Positions 21,890-33,104 of a stretch of DNA of 64,000 nucleotides are shown here, in pieces (positions within the stretch are counted from its first letter, which is position 1; every line of letters begins with the position of its first letter). Position numbers and translations under genes: made by a program. The notes beneath the pieces are model-generated. The model ran no database searches, was not told where the DNA came from, and saw nothing but the letters and a program-made list of their open reading frames with translations. The stretch comes from Thereva unica (lineage: Eukaryota; Arthropoda; Insecta; Diptera; Therevidae), in contig OX465283.1 in the NCBI GenBank assembly GCA_949987705.1, positions 157,681,850-157,745,849 of the forward strand, written 5' to 3'.

Positions 21890-22200
21890 CCCTGAGCATA
21901 TGTACGTCAATACAATACAATATGTTATTTTTACAGAGATATCAAAATTATGTCACTTCGTTTTGTGATTCAAGCGAATTTAGTGGTACTCACGACACCT
22001 CAAATTATTACACTAGTCTAAGCCAAACGACTCAATCGAACCTGTCCAAAATAAAGTTGGCCAATTTTGATGCTCATTACGACCGATAGATACCTTTCAA
22101 GGATTTATTTCTTTCCATTGTTCAAAACGATGCAACGTTATCGAATGTGCAGAAAGTCCATCAACTGAGAATTACAGCGTGGCATGCAAAAGCTTAACCG
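21890..22200 (+). pseudogene. BEL/Pao-type LTR retrotransposon gag fragment
   Basis: The plus strand carries QSNLSKIKLANFDAHYDR near 22032-22085, a stop, then IPFKDLFLSIVQNDATLSNV and QKVHQLRITAWHAKA to about 22195. This resembles the conserved gag segment of BEL/Pao elements, in which LPKxxLPxFxGxxxxWxxFxDxFxSxI is followed by xNxxLSxxxKxxYL. No protease, RT, integrase or LTR is near, so it is a small dead fragment. Confidence 0.7.
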
Positions 22201-22354
22201 ATAGATACGACACCAAACGACACTCATCTGCAGACGATGGTATAGATTTTTTCAAACTCCGTGATATTTCGCGCAGGCTGGTGTAAAAAGCACTTAAAAA
22301 TGTTTAAAAGCTTTCAAAGCTCTTTAAGCTTATCAAATCACTTGCTGTCATTTA

Positions 22355-22485
22355 TACTATAAACATGTTAAAGGCGACCGACGTATCACTTTACACACAG
22401 CGACTGTCAAAAATGAATAAAACACACTGCTTTTGTATGAAGCTGCACAATCTGCAGACTACTACGATGGCGATGCCGCCAAGCT
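22355..22485 (+). mobile_element. Partial copy of MITE family F
   Basis: Starts TACTATAAACATGTTAAAGG and shares with 63306-63635 the words ACAGCGACTG, CAAAAAYGAATA, AACACAC.GCTTTT and TATGAAG.TGCA. The right terminus is not recognisable, so the copy is truncated where an RTE-like relic starts. Confidence 0.6.
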
Positions 22486-22489
22486 AGTA

Positions 22490-23160
22490 ATTCGAGTAGG
22501 ATCTGAAGTAGCTTCTTTCTCTGGATGGAGTCGTATGCCTGCTTCAAAGATCTGGTACACCTTAACATTCCTCTCCCAGCATTTTTCTAGGAGTTGTTTC
22601 AGGGTGACGAGCTGGTACATGGTTAACCTTCCTTTCTTCTCACAGCCTAGTTCATCCTCTTTCTAATGGCAAATTATGGCTTCCTTCCAGTCGTTAACTA
22701 TTCCTCTATCCATATTTTGGTGATCTGTTCATGCAATTTTTCTGCTACTACTATGCTTCCCTTTTTTAACGAGTTCCGCGGCTATGCCATCGCACCAGAT
22801 CAAGGCCGCACCAGGCACCTCTATAAGATCTAACATCCAATATACTTGTTGCTGATCTCTTTTCAATTAGTACATGATCGATCTGGTTGCTAGTCCTTCC
22901 ATCCCGTGACGTTCAGATCATTTTATGGATGTTTTTATGCGGAAATAGCGTCGAGCTTACCACCGGTTCGTGGCCTTAATCCGGTTCGTGGCCTTCTTAG
23001 AAGTTCCGTTACAGTGGATTTTTTCCAGGAACAGGTCGTCAGCCTGGAGCCCAACCAATACGTTAAGTTTTGACGCGCTGAGGACTAGTGTTTGACTTTT
23101 CACCTCTGCTGCAATTAAATTGCATTGCCCGTCTACAATAGGATACAATACGCAGACAAC
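22490..23160 (-). pseudogene. RTE-like non-LTR element: endonuclease end and RT fragment, minus strand
   Basis: Minus-strand frames give the endonuclease end [16 protein letters not shown] near 22860-22910 (typical [15 protein letters not shown]), then [20 protein letters not shown] and EQITKIWIEE near 22705-22790 (the GIPAEL block at the start of RT), and QLLEKCWERNVKVYQIFEAG near 22540-22600 (the block before motif A, usually IDFK.AYDSI). Region between endonuclease and RT is deleted. Same lineage as 35885-37150 by wording. Inactive. Confidence 0.75.
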
Positions 23161-24060
23161 AAGTTAGGTGATCCGTTATTCACTTTTTAAAACTCCACAT
23201 GAAAATTGACAAGACAAAATAACATAGCCATGTTTAACACTAACGACATTGGTGACCCCGACGTGATGTCGGAGAAACGTTTTTGCACGAAAGTGAAAAA
23301 CCGAGATGCCGGGAATTGGCTAGATCACTGAACTATGAGTTTAGTGATCGATAGAGTGTTCTGAGCGATCGTTTTAACCGTAACGGAAGTTGTTGTGTGA
23401 ATTGCGTAAAACTTAGTAATTAAGTTTGTACGCAGTCACCACAACCTACCGACATTTTATATCAAAAAACCGCTCACGGTAGATAACGGTAGATCAGAGC
23501 AGCTATCGAAAAAGTAGAGCAAGAAATCCTGCCCGTAGTTGCTCTATTGAACTACTGAAATGATTGCGCTTCTGCCTGCACCGCAATAGCTTTCCGCAAC
23601 ACAAAATAAGCCCGCTTGGGGTCTACTTTCTTCCCTTACAGCCGCGCTTTCCAACTGTGGCAAAAAATCTCCGTATTCAGTATTTCCGAACTTTTGCACC
23701 AAGACCTGAACGACATGACAGACTGAAAGTAGGTACAAAGGGTGATTCCTAAGCTTTATTTTTCCACTTAACAAAAAAGTTGATTCGAACGATCCACTAC
23801 GTCTTATGGTTCAATAAATATGATATGACGATATGCACATTGATCTGTAATTGAAGTTGAATGGGTTGAATTGGAATATCGCAGTATTGCTTCGTCGTAA
23901 GAACAACAACCAATGACTACCTTATTTGCAGGACCCATAATACCCCCATGAAATGAAAACGATATTTTTGTTTAAATAAAATTTATCATCGAAAAGCGCA
24001 CATATAAAAGTAAAAATGATTTAGAAGCCACAATCATTTTTTTTAACATCCTTTGGATAT
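23160..24060. other. Low-copy DNA, no gene supported
   Basis: Short open frames on both strands, no homology recognised. Confidence 0.4.
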
Positions 24061-26440
24061 TGTTAAGTGGCCCAACTCATAATTTTTATATCAACATTTC
24101 GGTTCTGTCAAAAGAGTTGTAAAAACGCCAACGACTTTCGAGGACCCACAAAACCGAGGAGGAGGAGGAGAAATAATTTTATTCTTAAAATTTATAGGGG
24201 AAAATATATACGGAATCTTATTTCCCGGGTTATATTTCATTGTCATTTTTTAAGAGGCTAGATTCACTTTCCTTTAAGGACAAACGTAATTCGAGAAGCC
24301 AAACGCAGAGAGCCAGAGAAACAACTGGTCTTGGACCACCCCCGAAGGCAATTTCGTTTTACAGAAAGCGGCAAGGCAGGGCACATAAAGCCGAGGAGGA
24401 GGGTGACCTGCATACATACACATACATGTATAGAGGGGGTTTTTATGTGAACACAATAAATTCTCTTTAAATAGAATATTACTCACATATTCCGTAAACC
24501 AATTTTGGAAAAGAAGTAGTGGCGGAGGCGGAGAGCCGGATGTATAATACTCGAGGAGCCAACGGAGATATCCTCCGGCCCAAGGTATTTTCCCACGCAA
24601 CAAATAACAAATAGAAAGAGAGCAAGCAGCCCCCAGCAGCAGCACGAGCAGCATACACCACTAACAGGGTTTTCGGGTACAAAACATCCGTTTCCGTGAC
24701 CCATCTCGCCCGTACGTAAGTAAGTACAAAACCTCGAGGCCTCACCTCCGCCCTTATATATATATCGGCCTGTATAACGCCCTGTGTATCGCCCTTCTGG
24801 CTTAGCAGCGCGGGCCCCGGCCGTGGGGCGGGGGCGCGGGGGCGCCGCCTGGAAGTGGAGTAACATGTTGAAATTTATGAGGACCATAAAACGCGAAACG
24901 AGCCTCCCTGCTAAATTCAATAATAAAATTTAACATTAGGCCAATAAATTCCGTTTCTTTATGGACAATTTTTTCTGCTCTCGATTTATCTATTCAAGCG
25001 CCCCCCGAGAACCCCGCGCGCAGAGCCCCCAGTGAGAAAATGAGAATTAGTCTACCGAGGAGGTGGCAACCGGCTCCCGAGAAGAGGCGCCCCCGTGAGC
25101 AGTTGCGGTGCTGCAATTACACATTTCGGGGCCCAACGTAGCGTAAATGGGAAAACATCCGTAGGCGGCGGCACTTGCTCCGCGGTCTAATTTTGATCCA
25201 TTCGGTCTTCCTTTGACGGGCGACTGCTCAGGCCGAGGCCCGAGGGCAGGGCATGTCCTGCCAGGGCTCAGCCCGGCCGGGAACAAATTCCTTCATTAAC
25301 GGCCAGAATTAGCAATTTTTTCACTTTTTAATTTGTAACAAATTTATTCCACAGCCAGCGGCGGGCGAGTGGGTGGGGGCCGTTATTCCGACAGCTAGGA
25401 ACAAGGAGTAATGATTAAGGCTCCGACCAACCTCATAGACAGGATATAACGCCGGTAGATGGCGCACAGCTACAGTGGGTGCAAATGTGGTCAGGGTAGG
25501 AGGAGAACGAATAAAATGTTGACGGGTGTGTCTCTTGTCCCGGGCTCTTGTGCCTCGCACGCTAATGAAATCAGCCAAATTTTAACGACATTCCTAGATG
25601 GCGCTCTCGCTACAGGTCTCCATTATCCTTCAAGCCTTCTAGCCGCACCTCCGCGCTCTCCTTAAGCAGCAGATTTTCAAATGATTTCAGTCGTTGTCTC
25701 TATGTGTGTGTGTGCTGCTGGATTCTACATAATTAAGGACTCACGTACGTTGTGAAAGGAAACTTCAAACCCAATTCCGTTTCGCTGCCAAAGGAATCCT
25801 GACAAAGGATCGTAGCTGACGCAAACGTTGTTAATGGACGTCAACCCTTATGCACGCAAACACTATACACGGCGGCACTGCGCCTTTGAGTGGGTGTGCT
25901 GCTGCTGCCCGGTGATGTATAGTAGATGACTTCCGTGATTTATGTCATATTCCTGCCAGTGTGTCCCCATCAAGCCTTTGTTAGTTTTTTTTTTTTCGCC
26001 GCCATTGAACGGGGTCACCGACGCCCCAAGATAATGCCTGTTGCCTTTATTAATTGTAAAAAATTAGCAGTTGCGAAAATGGAAATGCTCCCATGTTGGG
26101 GAGTGACCTTTTGATAACCCGAAAAAGTTAATGCGAGGGTGGGGATTTTTTATGGGGAATCTTGTGTGTCAGGCTCTTGCGGCTGTATGTGTGTGTGTGT
26201 GTGCGGGCTCGTAGGAAACTTGGTCCTTTTTTTAATTACAACGAATTTTGTGCCAGTAGTATTTCAAAATTAAAATAGCATTTTCTTGCTGGCTCATATC
26301 ATGATATAAGGGAAAAGTGCCTTAATTTGAAAGCTGCTTTTCGGTGTGGCTGGATGGAAGGACTTTAACCCTTTGGCTGTTTGTTCTAAACCAGAATTAA
26401 GACAGAAAATTGTGAAAGTAATTGCTATTGTTGATGAAAT
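24060..26440. other. GC-rich low-copy island(s), no gene proven
   Basis: Contains purine-rich GAGGAGGAGG, a CAGCAGCAG run near 24630-24650 and strongly GC-rich parts at 24800-24860 and 25000-25290, unlike the AT-rich neighbourhood. Open frames up to 145 codons exist, but they are Pro/Arg/Gly-rich by composition, lack homology and overlap on the same strand in different frames. A TG microsatellite lies near 26188-26205. Could be a regulatory region or intron of a host gene outside the window. Confidence 0.4.
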
Positions 26441-26577
26441 TTCAGTACTTCTACATCATATATTACTAGCTGGAGCCCGGTACGCCTTGCGGAACACATA
26501 AGCAAATAGAATGGCGTACGCCAAAACAATTGGGAATCTCAAAGTTGCTTTTCCATTGGCAGTGAGGGTCCCAAATT
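26440..26577 (+). repeat. Dispersed repeat family A, copy 2 (partial)
   Basis: Matches 367-505: TATATTACTAGCTGGA, ATGGCGTACGCCAAAACAAT, TTTTCCATTGGCAGTGAG. The right half of the family is missing. Confidence 0.75.
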
Positions 26578-26579
26578 GA

Positions 26580-27700
26580 GGTGTAGAATATATAGATATC
26601 GTGCAACCTATTCTTTTGATTTGAGAAAATCTAGACCTATGCGAAAAATTCACTTCTATTATGATGACAAAAAGATTGCAAAAATTGGAATTCTTGATGT
26701 ACGGGATGGAAACAATATCCAAATTCAAAGAAGAAAGTTGTTAGATGTAGGTACACTTATTCAGAAGTTATAAGCAATATGATGGAGCGCAAACCCATGC
26801 TTTGTACGACTAAACGAAAATAAAGATACATAAGCACGAAGAAAAATCTAGTATAGAAAACTCTAGTATTTAGAAATTAACCGATAATTGAAATTAAAGA
26901 GATCAAGCAGCATTGGACGTGATAGTATTCAGTTGGGGGACCGTATTAGTAAAAAGCAATTCGTGTCTAAAAATATACAGCTTTCGACATTGGCGCAGTT
27001 ATTATTACTCACATATCCACGCTGAAATTCTAAAATTTTTTTGGCTTATTATTCCACTTGGGATCGGGTAGCAATGATTTTTCCTCAAGGGGGCTATATG
27101 TGGATTTACTTATGCTGAAGTGAGCGCGAATGAGGCAAGGTGTTAGATGCCTTATAAGGTAATCAATCCATATGGGGTGCTCATGAGGCAGTGGGGCATA
27201 ACTAAAGAATTTAAAGCCAACAATGGACAGCTGGTAAATAAATCGACCGATTAACTTTTTCCATTTTAACAGTCATCTATGCAAGTGCTCCCCACCCAAA
27301 ATGAGTATGATCAGCCACTTTTGCGCAAAGGCCTACCGTCGGCGTTTTCAGTCAAACTTCCAAGTACAACGTGCGATAATGGTGGTCTGAAAGTAAAAAG
27401 TTGATACTCATGATCGGTTAAATCCGTTCCTTATCTTCTTTGGAGTAGTATTAAGGAAAGGTTCAATTGATGGTGGGACGGGTTGATGAGAGGGGAATCT
27501 TTTGATCTGCATAAAGGTTAGATGGTCAAAGGTTGAAGTATCATTGGTGATTCAGTAATCAGAAAAATCCATAGGGTGGGTGGTAGTGCGGGTGGGAGAA
27601 CTTGGGAGGAGAGGTGCTGGATGGTCGAAGGTTGAAGAGTCAAAGAGGTGATGGTTTAGGGTATCCGTTGACTGGACTACAAGAATAAATTGTTTTCATT
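26580..27700. other. Low-copy DNA with a block shared with 30360-30470
   Basis: Around 26995-27170 (CTCACATATCCACGCTGAAATTCT through GGCAAGGTGTTAGATGCC) resembles 30390-30475 (CTCGCATATCCACACCAAAATTCT, GGCTAGGCGTTAGATACC), an old dispersed repeat. A T-rich and G-rich repeat of GATGGTCAAAGGTTGAAG type recurs near 27520 and 27623. Confidence 0.45.
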
Positions 27701-27710
27701 TACAAATTAG

Positions 27711-27919
27711 TTATATCCCCATCTTCTTTCTTCTTTGATCCGTTGGCTGGCGGTCCGAACGGGACGTCCTCGCAACAGATACACTGCTGTCGGTGCCGCT
27801 TTAAAAAATGCGGTTTCTTGCCTAGTTTCTTCGGTTTCCCGATTCTGCCGACCACCCTCCTCCTTTCACACCCTGGACTTGGGACCAGGCGACTGCAGAG
27901 TTATTATATCCCCATCTTC
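27711..27919 (-). mobile_element. Small RTE-derived retroposon with 16-bp target duplication
   Basis: A 177-base insert (27727-27903) is flanked by TTATATCCCCATCTTC on both sides. On the minus strand the insert begins with a hairpin-forming CCTGGTCCCAAGTCCAGG and AAAGGAGGAGGGTGGTCGGC, which I recall as RTE-type 5' sequence. It ends with sequence matching the 3' end of the RTE-like element at 62565-62645 (plus strand words GACGTCC.CGCAAC.GATAC and CTGCTGTCGGTGCCGCT). So a 5' part is joined directly to a 3' tail, as in an internally deleted RTE or an RTE-dependent SINE. The long duplication indicates insertion by target-primed reverse transcription. Confidence 0.78.
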
Positions 27920-28431
27920 CCTTAGGGGTGAGTTTTGGGGATGAAGGAGACGTGATGGGGCTTTGTGCCCAGTGAGACTTTTGATCTACATGTTGAGAAC
28001 TGAACATTACCCGAAAGCCATTTTCCTTAGACAAGGTGCGGGTCCTTTCAGCCATCGGTCAATAACTCATAATCATTTTTGTAAGCCTCCTCGTGCCTCC
28101 TGAACAAAGCAATAAGAATAAGCGCAAAGGAATTTATTTTTAGATCCGCAGCCAGGCCGCAACTTCTGACTTTTTTCCAAAATGCGCGAAAGGCTTTTCC
28201 ATAAACAACAAAAAGTTTATTTCGGCTACATCATATAGATCGGGAGGCAAAATCGTACCGTCACCTCCTCGCTGGCACCTCCTGGATAACCAACCGCCGA
28301 CGGACGTATCCAGCGCCTGGGAGTATAGCTAGGCCACCCTATCCGATGGGGTATAGCTCACGAATCCGGTCCTCCAGGTTGGCGATTGGACGAAAGGTTG
28401 ACAACCTCTGTTTCGAAAAACAGTTCTTATT

Positions 28432-28956
28432 ATGGAATCGATAACTCAGCCTCGGAACAGTCACGAGTTACGGCAAAAGCCTCAGCAACGTCCCAGGACT
28501 AATGATTTAAGAAATAACGAGTTAAAATTTGCAACATGTGTGAGAACATTGTATAGTCCTAGAGCAATGGCCGAAATGATAGGTGACTTAGACGATATAG
28601 AATACCTACTCATTACGGGACTACAAAAACTAAGATGGACTGGTAAAAGAGAGTTTGAGATAGGTTTCTGTGTACTTAAGCGTCTAATCAAAATGGCCGA
28701 ATTCGCTATAGCAAGAAGTTTGACAATAGATAACCCCTGGTTTAACCATAGGGATATACACAAAAGGACATGGACATCACCTGATGGCAGGCACCTTAAC
28801 CAAAATAACCATGTTCTACCTATAGTAGAGTCCTACCTTGAGGCTGTCGTTTGCTTTTGCCACTTTGGTGATGCAGAGACAGAACCATACTATCTTCCAT
28901 ACAATAAAAGAGATGAGATTTGCACCTTGAGATTTTATACCTTGTTGGGTACCTAG
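28432..28956 (+). pseudogene. RTE-like endonuclease fragment in one open frame (174 codons) with an internal deletion
   Basis: The frame opens at 28432 (MESITQPRNSHELRQKPQQR). Residues 30-55 (NELKFATCVRTLYSPRAMAE) match the start of the apurinic-type endonuclease domain, normally KxATWNVRTLYxxGAMxEL; the W and N are changed or lost. Residues 56-72 (DLDDIEYLLITGLQKLRW) replace the usual CALQEIRW, so the catalytic Glu is gone. Residues 103-128 (NPWFNHRDIHKRTWTSPDGR then HLNQNNHV) match the late endonuclease block FxHxxIHKxTWxSPDGxTxNQIDHV. About a hundred residues between these blocks are missing, although the frame is open. No RT follows. Inactive retrotransposon fragment. Confidence 0.78.
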
Positions 28957-28969
28957 CATCAATTAAGGG

Positions 28970-30235
28970 AAGTAAAAATGCACGCCTAGTTTTGCATGCC
29001 TAGCCTACAAGATATCATCTTAGCAAACTAACAAAGCAACAAATTTTAGAGCTAGCAGGAGTAGAGATGACTGGATGAAGAGACGTGCAGTATCCCGAGT
29101 CTGTAGTGCCGTTTAAGAAGAGCAAGAAACTAAAAAGCAACAGTAACAGATGAGTTATACCCGAAGGACTTTCAAATTTGTTCATATATTCCCTTTGCGC
29201 CCTTATTTTCTATTATCGCACCCCTACTGCAGCCAATGAAAATCTGCTACTCTTCCATATCATTTCGCCTCGTTCTAGGATACATTCGTACCCATCACCC
29301 ACCGCCCAAAAACCCCTTATTCCAAGCTCTCTACAAGGTGCCAGTCATCACCGAAAAAGGAAATCTTTCCGTCCTTGAGATCATCAAATCCCGTCTGGAC
29401 ACTTTTATCAGACACGCATTGTTCCACTTTATTGAAAGCTCTGCGGGCTTAGGATAAAAATGAAAACTGGTGGGTGTTCGGTCTGCGGTGGAGGGCGTAA
29501 GCCATCGGGGCTCACTGTGGGTTTTTTCGTAATTTTGAAAGGAACTTTCCACCATCCACATTCGGTTGTTATCACGACGAGATTCTGTTGTGCGAAATGA
29601 AATGCTGCTCGTGGCCATTGCCACCACGAAGCTCCATTTGCGTCTGTATTCGGGATCACAAGATTTTCGTTTAGGATTAAAGCGCTCTCGTAATGCAGAT
29701 TTATTATTCCATCTCCGCCAATCAAGAGCGTGTCACATCTTTTTTATCCTTCATACTTTGCAGTTTGGAGATTGCTCCTTTGTGGAGGGGTATTGAAAGT
29801 GTGAGCTGAATGTTTTCTGAAGACACGACGGGATTACTGGCGATTTTGCAGGATTAAATAAGGCAATCGTAAATATAAGGGGAACTTATATGTCCCAGAA
29901 TTTGTCGTCTTTCAATTAGAAATAATGAAATGAAGTATGAACGACAAATAAGAGTTATCGGAGAGTCAGTACGTTCTTTAATTAGAAAATAAAAGAGGCG
30001 TTTTTTGTGCAGTAAATTGAAATGGGGAAAAAGATAAATTCTGATACATTAAATCAGGGGCGGACGTGGGAGTAGTCTTCGTCGGCAATTCTTGGCACTG
30101 GAATGATATAAATGCACTCAACGTTTGGGGTAGATAGTGTGAGTCTCCCAGTTTCTTGCAGTATTTTAAGGACTTTTTACGACGTGGAATACATTCAGGA
30201 AGACGACCTATTCCATCGCTTCAACAGCCCGACTA
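28970..30235. other. Low-copy DNA, no gene supported
   Basis: Overlapping open frames of about 98 codons near 29330-29725 on the minus strand lack homology. No RNA gene or repeat boundary. Confidence 0.4.
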
Positions 30236-30239
30236 GTAT

Positions 30240-30375
30240 TTAAAGGGGGCATGCCTCATGCAGCATGTGTGCCTCATGTGACACATGAGGGGCATGCCGA
30301 AAGAAGGATTTCCCAGTAGACTCCCTAAGAGGACCCCCTGAGGCAAATAAGGGACATGCCAAAACGACATCGACA
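30240..30375 (+). repeat. GGCATGCC-bearing repeat G, copy 1
   Basis: Contains GGGGGCATGCCTCATG, a hairpin of CCTCATGTG / CACATGAGG, and GGGGCATGCCGAAAGAAGGA. Related words occur several times at 57930-58170 (CCCTCTTTCGGCATGC). The family has short internal repeats; its class is unknown. Confidence 0.5.
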
Positions 30376-30477
30376 CCGTCGGAGTTATCGCTCGCATATC
30401 CACACCAAAATTCTCGATTTGTTTAGCTTCTATTTACTACTCAAGATTGGCTAGGCGTTAGATACCCCTTGCGGTCC

Positions 30478-30560
30478 ATCCATTAATTACGTGAGGCGAT
30501 TTTGGCGATTTTTCGATCTCCTTTGACGAGAAACCGTGAGCTCATGTGAAATTTTTCTAT
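30478..30560 (+). repeat. Solo end of family D
   Basis: CCATCCATTAATTACGTGAG followed by GCGATTTTGGCGATTTTTCG matches the termini of the element at 10725-11527 (right end in reverse complement). No partner end is found nearby. Confidence 0.5.
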
Positions 30561-30729
30561 TTTAAAAAAGTTTCTTTCTCAGATGTACAATGGACTCAGT
30601 CCAATAATTTGATCCTCATGACTCAATTATTCGAGAGGCAAGCAAGTTGTTGCAGTCTGCTGGCTGCTACACTTGAGAATCGTGTTTAGTCTTGGGTCAC
30701 CAGACTATAGCGTGACAACAGGTTTAACG

Positions 30730-31330
30730 ATTTTGTTGTAGATCCAGTATGTCGATCCAGTACGTCGAGCCAGTACGTCATTTGGGGTTTAAGACTCCAT
30801 AGCTAACCCAAAAACCTTTTGCAGTCCCATATATCCATAGTGGCTTTACTGATTGCGGAGTTCGATTGCGTTCCAGTTCAATCTTTTGTCTAACTTTACA
30901 CCGATTACAATTTGACTGAGTCTAAATTTACTGTCGTACCCTGATTACAATCAGGACCTAGTTTCAATTTCTGACGTTTGGAAAAATTCACCACAACGGC
31001 CTTATTTGGGATGATTGATGGGCCGTCTGTGCCACACCAGCATTAACACTAATGGTGGAGACCCCCAGAAGTGTTTATAAGCGTGACATTTATTCACTCA
31101 ATTATGTAGGGACCCAGGTATCAGACAGTCAGTGTTCTAAAAAAAGACTCATAGCCATTGCGATCGAAAGCACCAATAGCGAGGAGAGCTTTCTCGATTT
31201 TGCTGACTAGGTGATGTAAAGCAAGCTCTGTGAGCTATCTAGAGAGCTTGCACCAGCTGTGAAAGTCTAGCAGTCGTTCCATCGGTTTCAAAAGAAAAGA
31301 GGTTAAGAAAGCTGATACTGGACTCTACGA
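30730..31330 (-). pseudogene. R1/LOA-type non-LTR RT relic, minus strand
   Basis: Minus-strand translation shows TSFLLKPMERLLDFHSW near 31255-31310 and ELALHHLVSKIEKALLAIG near 31165-31225, the segment in which R1/LOA-type RTs read TSFLLKTxExLVD and TExALHxLVxxIExAL. Further on, IVIGVKLDKRLNWNAIELRN near 30845-30910 matches the thumb motif GVxLDxRLxWxxHIE. Motifs A and C between them are deleted or unreadable. Similar to 15880-16700 but a separate insertion. Confidence 0.75.
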
Positions 31331-31529
31331 TTTAGGCAGCTTCAGGAGATAAAACTACTACAAATCATATGTTGGGAATGTCTCCCCAATTGAAGCTGGC
31401 TCTAAAGAGACTTCATAGCTGTCGAGAATCAACGCTGACTGCGGGTTGAAAGTAGTCACTACACTTTGCTTTTGTGAGAACTTCATCGTCTTGTGTCTTG
31501 TTTGCGGCGTCTTGTTAAAAATAGGTTCG

Positions 31530-32090
31530 TCAGACCTTTTTCACGCGTTTTCGCACACAAAGTGCACCAATATCCAACGATAGCGTGCGCCATCGAGAGT
31601 TGAGATGGAAAATGGTCCAGTGATGGTTTTTTAGTAGACTCCGGCCCAAACAGTGACTTTCTCGCCTTTCAGTAGTGTTTCGTGAATGACGTGTGTACTC
31701 TGTGTTTCCCAAATTCGACAGTTTTTTTATTGACTCCCCAAAGAGTGTAAAATGAGCTTCGTTCGTCATCAAAATTTTGATCTGGCTCGGCATCGATCAT
31801 TCTTGCGACGGCATTTCTATATTGCAACCTTCGTGGCTTGCATAAGTTGCACTTATCTTTGGATAAGTTGCACTTTGTATGGGAAGAGATGAAGATCTTT
31901 GCTTCATAACCATCTTGACATTCGAACACCTTACGTCTCCCATTCCTAAAGCAGACTGCGAGGAGTTGCTGCTTCCTTGGTGATTGGAGCGGAAATGGTC
32001 GTGGTTGCTCACGTGGTGCCGAGGGGACAGGGAAAATTTGGCTGAGTTTTGGCTTTTATACCGCTCTGATCCTAAGCTCTGCCATACCAA
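31530..32090 (-). pseudogene. Tc1/mariner (IS630)-type transposase relic, minus strand
   Basis: Frames on the minus strand give HLFPYKVQLIQ and QLMQATKVAIQKCRR near 31815-31900, then ILMTNEAHFTLFG near 31740-31780 followed by KNCRIWETQSTHV and KVTVWAGVY near 31630-31720, and GPFSISTLDGARYRW near 31580-31625. This is the order of the DDE-domain start in a mariner-like family of insects (SDEAHFxLxGxVNKQNCRxW ... KVTVWCG). The catalytic Asp of DEAHF reads Asn, and three frames plus stops are needed, so it is dead. Terminal repeats not found. Confidence 0.7.
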
Positions 32091-32099
32091 ACTTGTAGC

Positions 32100-32630
32100 T
32101 AGTTTGGCCTTCTGTTTGTAGATAGAACATTTTGCCCACAGAGAACGTCATCTCTGTGAACGGTGGGCTTTATGGAGTACTCTCAACTCCTGCATCCTAG
32201 TTCCTGTTTAAGACCCCTATCCTTTTATTTAATGTCAATGGGATCTTCTGGTCTACGACCATTCTGACGCGGCTTGCCATTTGGCAGAAGGTCGACGTTT
32301 GACCCGTTCTAGGCTTTATTGTGGGTGCGTCGAACTATTTTTCTGAAGGCTTCTCAGCATGCTTTTCAAACCGTATGATTGGAGCCTTCATCCTTTCGCC
32401 GAGTTATTGTGGCCTGGAGACGGTGCAGAGGATCTAACCCTCTTCTTATTAAGAACATTGGCATTGGAAGAGTCAGCTTCCAAAAATCTTCTAAAATGTT
32501 TTCGAGCTGCGCCACCAGTCAAAGCGGTCTCTAAGGAAATCTTCTTTTAATAAAGAAGTGATCTCAGCGCGCTCAACCGCGGCTTGCTGACTTATACTGC
32601 CCTCATTGAAGAGTGATCCCGAAAATTCCC
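32100..32630. other. Unassigned DNA
   Basis: No homology I can support on either strand. Confidence 0.35.
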
Positions 32631-33075
32631 CTTCACTGGGGCGCTACATTCGGCACCCTGCAGCATGGGTTCAGAAATATCCAACTATCCTCGTAGGTCG
32701 TCCTGTCTATCGTTTCATCGTTGTCTTCGCTGATTGTGGACCCCAGGTAGTTCAATTGGTTTACCCGTTCGAAGTTATGTTCCGCCCAGGTGGTGTTGTG
32801 GTTTCTTCTTCTTTCCACACTTGACTGAATTAGAATTTTGCTCTTCTCTGCATTTATTTGCAGCCCTATATCTTTGGCTCTCTTTTCTAATTCCGTAAAA
32901 ATTTCTGTAAGGTATAACAGGGATCTGGCAAGGCAGTTTACATCACCTGCCAACTGTTTTGATTTTTTAAGCAGGGTTTCGTTCGCATCAATGTTTACTT
33001 GGCGAATTGCTCCTTCTAGCAAAATTTTACAAGTCAACGAACCTTCGCCTGCACCTCTATTCACTTCCACCTAAA
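32630..33075 (-). pseudogene. Non-LTR RT fragment (thumb side), minus strand
   Basis: The minus frame contains FTELEKRAKDIGLQINAEKS followed by KILIQSSVERRR (about 32790-32890) and FERVNQLNYLGSTISEDND near 32690-32755, the segment following motif C in RTE/CR1-type RTs (GLxINxxKTK ... FxYLGSxIxxDN). The part upstream of it reads through without motif C. A CA microsatellite follows at about 33090-33103. Clade uncertain. Confidence 0.7.
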
Positions 33076-33104
33076 AAGCCCGAAAAAAACACACACACAC
33101 ACAC

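Noticed and set aside
24483..24920. 145-codon minus-strand open frame in GC-rich DNA, with Cys- and Tyr-rich stretches
   Set aside because: No homology, composition-driven (few stop codons in GC-rich DNA), and it overlaps other open frames on the same strand in other phases. No splice or start context supports it.
28482..28763. Minus-strand open frame opposite the RTE endonuclease fragment
   Set aside because: Antisense shadow of the plus-strand homology.
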